A DNA stretch of 64,000 nucleotides, taken from Deltaproteobacteria bacterium ADurb.Bin207. GTDB lineage: Bacteria; Myxococcota_A; Polyangia; Polyangiales; Polyangiaceae. Below the pieces are notes generated by a model. It worked only from the letters and a program-made list of their open reading frames with translations, did not search any database and had not been told where the DNA came from. Position 1 is the stretch's first letter, and each line of letters begins with the position of its first letter. The stretch covers positions 62,001 through 126,000 of the forward strand of contig MWCO01000009.1 in assembly GCA_002070115.1 (NCBI GenBank). Direction: 5' to 3'. The position numbers were made by a program, and so were the translations under genes. Shown one piece after another: positions 53,891 through 62,205 of this stretch.

Positions 53891-54826
53891 GTGGGCTTTC
53901 GCGCTTTCATTCGTCGCGTCTCTCTTCCTCCACCGTCCATTCGCGGTGAGGACGACCTATTTGACGACGAGTTTCAACGAAAGATCGAATACCTTGCGAT
54001 CGTAAGTCGTCGTGTGTTCGCGGGACGGATGCGCGCCGAACGAAGAACGCGCAAGACTGGTTCTGGAATCGAGTTCGCGGATCATCGAGACTACGTGCCG
54101 GGGGATGATTTCCGGTATCTCGATTGGAACGTGTATCAACGTTTCGGAAGGCTATTGCTTCGTTTGTTCGAAGAAGAAGAGGACTTGAGTATTTATTTGA
54201 TCCTCGACGCTTCGAGTTCGATGGGGTTTGGACGAAATAAAAAAATTGTGTACGGCAAGCGACTGATTGCGGCATTGGCGTATATCGGTCTGGGCAATCT
54301 GGACCGCGTCGCTCTCGTCACCACCACGGATCGAGTGCTGGGAAGAATGCCTTCCACTCGTGGAAAACAACGTATTTTCAGGGTGTTTCAGTTCTTACGG
54401 GAGACGCATGCGGACGGAACGACGGATCTCGCGCAAGCGTTGAAGGTATTTGTCAGCCAGCACAAGCGTCGTGGGCTCGCGGTATTGGTCAGCGACTTGT
54501 ATGACCCCGCTGGATTCGAAAATGGGATCAACACGCTCAGGTTCAACAAGTTCGAACCCTTTGTATTGCATTTGGTGGATCCTTCGGATGCAAGTCCACC
54601 GTTGCGGGGTGACGTGCGGATTTATGACTGTGAAACAGGAGAAGAACGAGAAGTGACGGTAACACCGCGTGTGTTACAGAAGTACCGCCAAGCCTACGAT
54701 GATTACTTGAACGAGGTGCAAGCGTTCTGCACGAAAAAACAGGTGCCTTACGTACAGGCGAACATTCATGTGCCGTTCGAGGAAATGGTGCTGCGCTTTC
54801 TTCGTCGCGGGGGGATTGTGGGGTAA
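53891..54826 (+). CDS. DUF58 domain protein
   Basis: The 311-residue protein starts at GTG 53891 with TGGAG 9 nt upstream. The DUF58 hallmark GIEFADHRDYVPGDDFRYLDW lies at about 58-78 (the Asp/Arg core is D-RDY-PGDD-R-DW), followed by a VWA-like fold with LILDASSSMGF as the metal-ion site. No membrane segment is present, unlike many DUF58 proteins. It is encoded between MoxR and the BatA-like gene, with only 3 bp to the latter. Confidence 0.93.
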   Translation: MGFRAFIRRVSLPPPSIRGEDDLFDDEFQRKIEYLAIVSRRVFAGRMRAERRTRKTGSGIEFADHRDYVPGDDFRYLDWNVYQRFGRLLLRLFEEEEDLSIYLILDASSSMGFGRNKKIVYGKRLIAALAYIGLGNLDRVALVTTTDRVLGRMPSTRGKQRIFRVFQFLRETHADGTTDLAQALKVFVSQHKRRGLAVLVSDLYDPAGFENGINTLRFNKFEPFVLHLVDPSDASPPLRGDVRIYDCETGEEREVTVTPRVLQKYRQAYDDYLNEVQAFCTKKQVPYVQANIHVPFEEMVLRFLRRGGIVG

Positions 54827-54829
54827 GGC

Positions 54830-56719
54830 ATGGAGTTTCTTGGCCTTCCGCTCACTACGCTTTTGTCGATCGGCGCCGGCGCGGGTGCTTTGGTGGTGGT
54901 GGCCTATATTTTACGGCTGAAACGCCGCCCCGTACCGGTTCATTTCGTCAAACTATGGGAACGGATTCTGCGAGAAAAAGAGGCCACGAGCCTGTTTTCT
55001 CAGCTCAAGCGGATTCTGTCGCTGCTTCTTCAGCTTCTGCTACTCACCCTGCTGATTTTCGCGCTCGGCGACCCACGCAGCGCCGCTGCCATCATCGAAG
55101 GTCGGAACCTGGTGGTGCTCATCGATGCAAGCGCATCGATGCAAGCGACAGATGGCACGCCGACTCGCTTCGAATCCGCACGGCAACAAGCGCGCGATCT
55201 GGTTCGCGGCATGGGCGGATCCGACCGTGCCTTGATCGTTCAAATGGATGCCACGGTTACGCCGCTGTCGACCATGACCGACGAAATCCCTGTACTGGAA
55301 AGCGCCATCTCTTCTACCCGCGTTACGGAGTCCCGGGCGGACTTTCCACGCGCTCTTCGATTCGCTCTGGACTCTCTCGTGGGATTGTCAAACCCAGAAG
55401 TCGTCGTCATTTCCGACGGGCGACTGGGTGTATCTCAAGACGCCATCAGCCTTCCGCTCGGTGAGGTCAAGCTGTCTTATGTCAAAGTTGGGCAACGGGA
55501 TATCAATGCCGCGATTACCCAATTTTCAGTGCGACGTTACCCGCTCGATAAGTCCCGTTATGAGGTCATGATCGAGGTGTCGAATACCTCGAAAGAACCT
55601 TTGGAACTCGAGCTATCCCTCTATGGTGATGACACGCTCGTCGATCTGACCAAGTTCCGCGTGGGTCCAGGAGAAAATCTACCTCGATTCTATCCGAATT
55701 TGTCCGGTGCAAGCCGTTCGCTCGAAGCGCGTCTTACCCTTGCCAACGGCGAACGGGACACGTTGCCCGTGGATGATCATGCGTACGCGCTGTTGCCGGA
55801 GAGGCGTCGGGCACGGATACAGTGTGTCACCAAAGGAAATACGTATCTGGAAGCGGCCCTGTTGCTGGATGAGTATCTGGATGTGACGTTGGTGGATCCA
55901 GCCTCGTATCCCGTTTTGGGTCAGCAATATGACGTGACCATTTTCGATAATGTGACACCCGATGTTGCGCCTGGATCGGGGGCCCTGTTTTATGTCAATC
56001 CGGATGGGGATAGAAGCCCCGTGAAAGTGGGAAAGGGCTCGCTCGAAGGCGTGGGGTTCGATACGTGGGACAAGAAGAGTCCGTTGCTTCGATGGACGAC
56101 GATTCAAAATGTCAATATCGCTACCGCCCGCAAACTCGAACCCAAGCAGGAAGACAAGGTCATCGGAGCGTCTTTCGATGGACCGTTGCTCGTGATGGGA
56201 CGTCGCGCGGGAAAACCGTTCGTAGCGATGGGATTCGACGTCAGGGATAGCGATCTGCCCCTTCGCATTTCATGGCCTTTGTTGTTGCTCAACACCATCA
56301 ACGAATTCGTCAACGAGGATACTTCGTATATCTCGTCGTATCGAACCGGTACGCTTTGGCGTATTCCGGTGGCCGTAGATGTCAGCGAAGCCAATCTGGA
56401 AACGCCGTGGGGTGCGAAACAAACCATACCCGTCCTACAAGGACATGCGGTTTACCTCGGTCAATCCGCGGGCGTATATCGGATGACCGCGGGCCCGCCG
56501 GATGCTTCGGTGCAAGTGGCCTTCGCAGCGAACCTTTCGGATGTGCAAGAGTCCACCATCGCTCCTTTGGATAGTTTGGAAGTGGCAGGGAAGGTAGCGG
56601 GGCCCGTCGAAGGTTTTCGAGTCGGAGTACGAAGAGAATTCTGGATTTATTTGCTGCTTGGGGTGGTGGCTCTTACGACGATTGAGTGGATTACCTATCA
56701 CCGGAGGATCACGGTATGA
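54830..56719 (+). CDS. BatA/VWA-type membrane protein
   Basis: The 629-residue protein has an N-terminal BatA-type region with two transmembrane helices and the conserved RLKRRPVPVHFVKLWERILRE spacer (residues about 27-47). A von Willebrand A domain follows (about 92-250) with MIDAS motif DASAS. A long extracytoplasmic beta-rich part and a C-terminal transmembrane helix (FWIYLLLGVVALTTIEWI) complete it. It is likely a MoxR client or partner in the inner membrane. Its stop overlaps the next start by 4 bp. Confidence 0.9.
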   Translation: MEFLGLPLTTLLSIGAGAGALVVVAYILRLKRRPVPVHFVKLWERILREKEATSLFSQLKRILSLLLQLLLLTLLIFALGDPRSAAAIIEGRNLVVLIDASASMQATDGTPTRFESARQQARDLVRGMGGSDRALIVQMDATVTPLSTMTDEIPVLESAISSTRVTESRADFPRALRFALDSLVGLSNPEVVVISDGRLGVSQDAISLPLGEVKLSYVKVGQRDINAAITQFSVRRYPLDKSRYEVMIEVSNTSKEPLELELSLYGDDTLVDLTKFRVGPGENLPRFYPNLSGASRSLEARLTLANGERDTLPVDDHAYALLPERRRARIQCVTKGNTYLEAALLLDEYLDVTLVDPASYPVLGQQYDVTIFDNVTPDVAPGSGALFYVNPDGDRSPVKVGKGSLEGVGFDTWDKKSPLLRWTTIQNVNIATARKLEPKQEDKVIGASFDGPLLVMGRRAGKPFVAMGFDVRDSDLPLRISWPLLLLNTINEFVNEDTSYISSYRTGTLWRIPVAVDVSEANLETPWGAKQTIPVLQGHAVYLGQSAGVYRMTAGPPDASVQVAFAANLSDVQESTIAPLDSLEVAGKVAGPVEGFRVGVRREFWIYLLLGVVALTTIEWITYHRRITV

Positions 56720-59502
56720 GAGGTCGACTCAGGCGGATCCTGTGGGGATTGTTGATCGTGACGATCGGAGGGGGGCTGTTTTCCGCGTATCGCCAGGTTG
56801 TGTTGTTGGCTCCGGAACCCACGTTGCGTTGGATTCGGGAGGGAATCACGTACGAGCTTCTCGCGCCCCGCATGCTTGGGTTCGTGCTGTTGGCGCCGCT
56901 ATTTTTGTTCGCTTTGGGACGTAGTCTTGCCGATCTTCCCTGGCAACAACGTCTCCTGTCGGTTGTGCTTCGTCTCGCGTTCGTAGCGTTGCTCGCGGTG
57001 GGTCTGTCTCGTCCCGCGCGAACCGCCAGCAGCAACAAGATCTGTACGGTATACCTTGTCGACGTTTCGGATTCGGTGCCGGACGAGGCTCTCGAGGACG
57101 CGCAAAAAGTGGTTCAAGCGGGGATCGATGGCCGGCGAGGCGACGACATCGTTCGGGTGGTTACGTTTGCCCGTCGGCCGGTGGTTGTTTCGTACGAACC
57201 CGGAGAGGTGCCGGCGATCACGCGGCATGATCCCCCTGGTTCGCCTGCCCGTTTGGGGGCTGGCTCCGACCTTCAGTCGGCTCTTCAACATGCCTATGGA
57301 TTGTATCCCGCGGGGTATTTGAAACGTGCGGTCCTGTTGTCCGATGGCGTTCAAACCGATGGCAATTTGCTGGCGGAATCCAATCGCGCCAAAGAATTCG
57401 GGGTCAAGCTTTATACCATCGCCTATCGAAGACCGGTTCCTGGTGAAGTCGCCGTGCGTGAGTTGACGCTTCCCGATCGAGTCAAAGTCGGCGAACCCTT
57501 CGAAGTCCGCGCTTCGCTGTACGCCACGAGAAAAACAAAAGCCAAGGCGAAACTGTATCAGGGAGAAGCCCTCAACGGACTCGACGGCGTAAAAAATCTC
57601 GAACTCGAAGCCGGTCCCAACGATATCTCCTTCAAGTCGGTCGTGCGAATGGCGGGAAGCGTCACCTATGCGCTCAAACTCGAAGACATCGAGCATGACC
57701 GTTTCGAAGAAAACAATCGCTACGCAACTACCGTGGACGTGCCTGGTCGCCCCACGGTCTTGTACGTGGAAGGGGAACCGTCGCGCGCCAACTACCTGTC
57801 GAGCGCGTTGAGCGCACAGCAATTCGATGTGGATGTGCGTGGGCCGTCGGCCTTCCCCGGCTCCTTGAAAGAATTGGAGCGATACGATTTCGTGGTGCTG
57901 TCGGACACCCCGGCGGAAAAAGTCTCCCTTGCCTCGCAGGATCTCATCGAACAGTACGTAACGGTTCTTGGCGGTGGATTCTTGTTCGCTGGAGGAAGCG
58001 CGGGCTTCGGATTGGGTGGATGGAATCACACGATCATCGAACGCATTCTTCCCGTTCGCATGGACACCGAACACCGTCGAGAAACACCATCGCTCGCCAT
58101 GGCATTGGTCATCGATCGATCTGGCTCCATGATGGGGTTGCCCATGGAGATGGCCAAGGCGGCGGCAAAGGCAACAGTCGATATCCTTGCGAGCAACGAT
58201 CTGGTGTCGGTCATTGCCTTTGATACGCAGCCTTCGCGATATGTGAAAATGCAAGCGGCGCGCAATCGAACGCGTATAGCCAACGACATTGCCCGCATAC
58301 AAGCAGGAGGTGGGACGGAGATTTTCTCGGCATTGGATGCGGCTTTTCAAGACATGACCGTGACGCGAGCACGGAAAAAGCATGTGATTTTGTTGACCGA
58401 TGGTCAGGCTCCGACCACCGGTATCCGCGATCTGGTGCAAGCGATGATTGCCGAGTCCATCACGGTCACCACCGTGGGGCTTGGGGAAGAAGCGGACGAG
58501 CAATTGTTGCGAATGATCGCGGATGTAGGGGGAGGTCGATTCCACAAGGTGACGGATCCGAACGCGCTACCCCGCATCTTTACGCGGGAAACGGAGATGG
58601 TGGCTCGCCAGGCCGCCGTCGAAGAATGGTTTCCGGTCACGCAAGTCGCCCCCGCGGATTTTCTGCGCGGTCTGGATATCAGCACGGCGCCTTTGCTGCA
58701 CGGATACGTGGCAACACGCATGAAACCCGCGCCCGCACAACTCATCCTGCAAAGTGACAACGCCGAGCCGATCTTGGCGCGATGGCGTCTCGGCACCGGC
58801 TGGTCCCTTGCGTGGACCAGCGACGTCAAAAACCTTTGGGCCGTCGAATGGCTACGATGGCAAGGCTATGGTCAATTCTGGGGACAACTCGTGCGGGAAC
58901 ACATGAGAACCAAACATCGCCGCGAGCTAGACATGCAAGCTTCCGTCGTCGATGGCCAGGTTCACGCCGTGGTCGATGCGTTCAGCGCCGATGATCGATT
59001 CGAAAATGGGTTGGAATCGACGTTGACCCTCGTTGGACCGGAACCGGATGGACAAAAACGTTCGGTTGCCATGACCCAGACAGCGCCAGGGAGATACGAA
59101 GCCTGGGTGGAACTGTCCAAGTATGGCTCCTATTTGCTGCGAGCGGACCATTCCCGTTTGAACGATAAAGGAACGCCTACCCAAGTTGCCGTTTCCTACG
59201 GCCATATTTCCAATCCGTATCCGAGGGAATACGCAAGTTTCGAACCCGATCGATTGACCTTGGAGCGGGCGGCAAGCTCGACGGGAGGAGGAAGCGATCC
59301 GGCTCCCTCTTTGGTTTTCGATCCTGGAGACGAAAAAGTCGAGTTTCATGAAGACCTGTGGTCGCGTTTCGTTCTTTCCTCCGTGGCCGTGTTCTTGGTC
59401 GATCTATTCTTACGGCGAGTACGGGTTTTCGATCGGAAATTCTTGCCGAGACGAAAAGACAAGTCGCAACGTACTTCGTTGCTTCCCGGGTCGGTCCGAT
59501 GA
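56716..59502 (+). CDS. VWA / GATase1-like membrane protein
   Basis: The 928-residue protein starts at ATG 56716 with GGAGG 8 nt upstream (ATGA overlap). It has two to three N-terminal transmembrane helices (to about residue 97), a first VWA-like domain from 111 (LVDVSDS), a glutamine-amidotransferase-like fold at about 345-450 (VLGGGFLFAGGSAGFGLGGW), a second VWA domain from about 458 (MIDAS DRSGS and LLTDGQAPTT) and a C-terminal transmembrane helix. No catalytic Cys of amidotransferases is visible. This is the usual last gene of MoxR-DUF58-VWA operons. Confidence 0.9.
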   Translation: MRGRLRRILWGLLIVTIGGGLFSAYRQVVLLAPEPTLRWIREGITYELLAPRMLGFVLLAPLFLFALGRSLADLPWQQRLLSVVLRLAFVALLAVGLSRPARTASSNKICTVYLVDVSDSVPDEALEDAQKVVQAGIDGRRGDDIVRVVTFARRPVVVSYEPGEVPAITRHDPPGSPARLGAGSDLQSALQHAYGLYPAGYLKRAVLLSDGVQTDGNLLAESNRAKEFGVKLYTIAYRRPVPGEVAVRELTLPDRVKVGEPFEVRASLYATRKTKAKAKLYQGEALNGLDGVKNLELEAGPNDISFKSVVRMAGSVTYALKLEDIEHDRFEENNRYATTVDVPGRPTVLYVEGEPSRANYLSSALSAQQFDVDVRGPSAFPGSLKELERYDFVVLSDTPAEKVSLASQDLIEQYVTVLGGGFLFAGGSAGFGLGGWNHTIIERILPVRMDTEHRRETPSLAMALVIDRSGSMMGLPMEMAKAAAKATVDILASNDLVSVIAFDTQPSRYVKMQAARNRTRIANDIARIQAGGGTEIFSALDAAFQDMTVTRARKKHVILLTDGQAPTTGIRDLVQAMIAESITVTTVGLGEEADEQLLRMIADVGGGRFHKVTDPNALPRIFTRETEMVARQAAVEEWFPVTQVAPADFLRGLDISTAPLLHGYVATRMKPAPAQLILQSDNAEPILARWRLGTGWSLAWTSDVKNLWAVEWLRWQGYGQFWGQLVREHMRTKHRRELDMQASVVDGQVHAVVDAFSADDRFENGLESTLTLVGPEPDGQKRSVAMTQTAPGRYEAWVELSKYGSYLLRADHSRLNDKGTPTQVAVSYGHISNPYPREYASFEPDRLTLERAASSTGGGSDPAPSLVFDPGDEKVEFHEDLWSRFVLSSVAVFLVDLFLRRVRVFDRKFLPRRKDKSQRTSLLPGSVR

Positions 59503-59518
59503 GCTTGTGCTTGGTTGA

Positions 59519-59536
59519 TTATCCATAAACGGATAG
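59519..59536 (-). terminator. TTATCC-ATAAAC-GGATAG hairpin after the VWA operon
   Basis: A 5-bp perfect stem plus one T-G pair with a 6-nt loop, 17 bp after the operon stop. The minus-strand sequence of 59520-59537 is identical over 18 bp to 8673-8690. Confidence 0.45.
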
Positions 59537-59627
59537 CAACGCATCGATGGCGAAGGGATGCTTCAGGCGTGATGGGAATACGGGTTGGATTTCGGGGGCG
59601 CCGCGATGGGTTGCTGCCCGAACGATC

Positions 59628-62144
59628 TCAAAACGGGGTGCCGTCTCGTCGCTTGCCGGGAGAAAAAGGTGGTTCGCCGGGATGATGCTCGAACGCCGTG
59701 GCGCCGTCGGCATCGATCGCCCTGGTCATCGATGAACCCCGGGCCAAGGCCGCTCGATATTCCATGGAATCGACGCGCTCCGAGGAGGCGTTGGACAACG
59801 TGACCGCATCGCCGTCATCGTTGAGTTTGAGGCCCGATGAGGCAACGAATACGGCGCTGCCGCCCATGTCGGCGAATTGTTCGATATCACCGCCGCCAAA
59901 TACGACGAGTGCCTTGCCTCCGGGAAGGATCGTTCCTTGCGGGAAGGTGAAACGCACGCCGATTTTATCGGAGATGGTCCAACCGGAAATATCCGTGTCT
60001 CCCTGCCCCGTGTTGACGAGTTCGATGAACTCGTCAGACTTGAAATCAAAGATACCATCGCCGTTGGTATCACTGGGAGGATGCGCCATGACCTCGTTGA
60101 TGATGACGGCACCTGGGGGCGGCGGAAGGGGTGGAACCTCGAAAGGTTCTCCGATTCTCAAGGAAGGATCTCCCAGCCACGTATACATTCGCATATTGGC
60201 GGCCGCGCATCGATCATCTCCATATTGATTGAAGAGCTTGGCGTTGGCACGGTGCAACAGCGCGCCGATCTCACTCACCCCTTCATTGAGCAGCGCCTGG
60301 AACAGATAGCGATTGAAGTCGTGATTGACGATCGTATAGGACGGTTGGGTGGCGCCGAGTACAGCGACCGCTCCTCCCGAGGGGTGCAGCACCCAATGCT
60401 CGGCCATCGAAGTCTGCTGATTCTGATACGAGGAGTTCAAGCAGGCGATGCTGAATACGACCGGCAGCTTGTTTTCGTTGGTGAAGGGAGCCTCATCGAC
60501 GCGGAAGTCCTGGTGATTCCATTCATGCCAAGCCGTTTCGGAGCCGTGACCGCGATAATTGACGATGCTGACGCCCTGGTTGATTAGCTCGATGACTTGC
60601 TCATTGGTGGCTTGCTCCGCGCCATAGAGTTTCGAAAACTCCACCTTGCTCGTGCGATACTCCGCCGAACGAATGGACTCGAGGCATTCGGTATACTTTT
60701 TCGGATAGTCTTGTTCATGGGCTACGAGCAAAACGTGATTACGCCATGCTTCGGACGGCTGTTCCATCTGCCCATAATGGGCCAACGTTTTGTGGACGTG
60801 AATGGTCAGCTCTTCCGGGGTCTTGCCCATCATTCGGCCAATGGCAACCTCAGGCAATAAGTCGTCGCCCGCCAAACAACCGTACCAAGAATCACTCTGG
60901 TTGCCGTTCCAGTTGTACAAGGGAATTGCTTCCGGCTCGCCCACCAAAAGCACATACTCGATAGCATCTTGTTCATATCGCGCCTGAATAGCAGTCTTGA
61001 TGCGCTCCGCAAGCGTTCCCTCGCCTTCCGCCACGCTGCTCGTCAACAGCACGTCCGTCTTCACCCCATCAATTTCTTTCTGGTCAATGAGCGGCTGAAT
61101 GGCGCCAAGCAAAGGATCATCTACGACAAACAGGTATCGTACGCGCTCATCCGTGGGAGCAGGCGGAGGCGTCTGCCCATCATCCGTCGCTTCGTAATAG
61201 TTGACGAGCGTTTCGTCATACGCTGCGGCAAATGACTCGCGACCATAATCGACGGTATCGATTGGCTCCGGATGTTGGTCCGCGAACCGAACGGTGATAC
61301 GAAAGCGGGTCGCGACTTCGAGTTCGCGATGCACGGGGTTGTATTGAAGCGGAAAGGTGTCCACGCGCACGACACGGAAGTTGCGCCACGTGGCGATTTC
61401 TCCCACCACGTGCTGGTAGCCAGGATAAGGGGCATCGAGCGCGTAAGAAGCAGCATCGAAAGCAAACTCCGGCGGCGGAGCATCTTCCAAAACCACCTGC
61501 TGCAACGGCGCCAAATGAAGATCCTGCAAGAAGGCAGTCTCCTTTATCTCGTAACTTTCAACCCACGCGGTATCCGTTCCTCCGGGCACGCCTATCATGA
61601 GGCCAATCGATGGGATGGCCGGCTTGCCAATGTCCGGTGTGCGTCCCGATGCATCCAGGGTCAATTCATGAAAAGCTTGTCCCTGAAACAATGTGCTCGT
61701 GTATCCCAGATCGTGGATCGATACGTCGAGGATGATCTGCCCGGGCTCAAAAGACTCGACCTGAACGCTGTAACCAGTCGCATTTCGATCGATTTGTTCA
61801 CACCACGGAAAATACGGAGGGCATTGCCCATCCGCTTTCCCATCGAGAACAAGACCCGCTTCTTTGAGCAAGTCCTCACAACTCGCCTGCATCAAATGAT
61901 CGACAGCCCTCGCATTCATGCTTGCACAGGGATCCGTCGAGGCACCGCGCAACGAACCAGACCCGGCGTTGCGAAGCGATGTGCAGGTTTTCGAAGTGCT
62001 GTCGACACAATAATTGTCGATGCACTCCTGAAGACGAGCCAATCCATCCTGACACGTTGCGGAAGACGGCGTGTGCGAAGCCTCACTACCGCAACCCAAG
62101 CCCAACAATAACGTTGCCCCACAGGCTAGAAGGTAGGTGCGCAT
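59628..62144 (-). CDS. Lipoprotein gingipain-like (C25) cysteine peptidase with lamin-tail domain
   Basis: The 838-residue protein has a lipobox LGLGC (Cys18) and a short Cys-rich region to about 115. A pro/beta region to about 330 has the VESFEPGQIILDVSIHDLG look of gingipain propeptides. The C25 catalytic domain covers about 335-680, with His533 (VNYRGHGSETAWH) and Cys568 (FSIACLNSSY) in the expected order. A lamin-tail domain lies at about 690-800 (VIINEVMAHPP, DEFIELVNTGQGDTDISGWT). It is likely a surface-attached peptidase. Substrate specificity (Arg or Lys) cannot be judged. It is convergent with the VWA operon. Confidence 0.87.
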   Translation of the reverse strand: MRTYLLACGATLLLGLGCGSEASHTPSSATCQDGLARLQECIDNYCVDSTSKTCTSLRNAGSGSLRGASTDPCASMNARAVDHLMQASCEDLLKEAGLVLDGKADGQCPPYFPWCEQIDRNATGYSVQVESFEPGQIILDVSIHDLGYTSTLFQGQAFHELTLDASGRTPDIGKPAIPSIGLMIGVPGGTDTAWVESYEIKETAFLQDLHLAPLQQVVLEDAPPPEFAFDAASYALDAPYPGYQHVVGEIATWRNFRVVRVDTFPLQYNPVHRELEVATRFRITVRFADQHPEPIDTVDYGRESFAAAYDETLVNYYEATDDGQTPPPAPTDERVRYLFVVDDPLLGAIQPLIDQKEIDGVKTDVLLTSSVAEGEGTLAERIKTAIQARYEQDAIEYVLLVGEPEAIPLYNWNGNQSDSWYGCLAGDDLLPEVAIGRMMGKTPEELTIHVHKTLAHYGQMEQPSEAWRNHVLLVAHEQDYPKKYTECLESIRSAEYRTSKVEFSKLYGAEQATNEQVIELINQGVSIVNYRGHGSETAWHEWNHQDFRVDEAPFTNENKLPVVFSIACLNSSYQNQQTSMAEHWVLHPSGGAVAVLGATQPSYTIVNHDFNRYLFQALLNEGVSEIGALLHRANAKLFNQYGDDRCAAANMRMYTWLGDPSLRIGEPFEVPPLPPPPGAVIINEVMAHPPSDTNGDGIFDFKSDEFIELVNTGQGDTDISGWTISDKIGVRFTFPQGTILPGGKALVVFGGGDIEQFADMGGSAVFVASSGLKLNDDGDAVTLSNASSERVDSMEYRAALARGSSMTRAIDADGATAFEHHPGEPPFSPGKRRDGTPF

Positions 62145-62205
62145 TGCGGCAGCATGAATCAGAAAACTGACGTTTCCAAGCCGTGATTTGTAAATTTTTT
62201 CGATA

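Noticed and set aside
52780-53940. 386-codon open frame on the minus strand
   Set aside because: Antisense to the MoxR gene, which has all AAA+ motifs. The long frame is a by-product of codon bias.
56899-58545. 548-codon open frame on the minus strand
   Set aside because: It lies opposite the VWA/GATase-like gene, whose domains and motifs are clear. The antisense translation has no recognisable domain and an unusual His/Arg/Gly composition.
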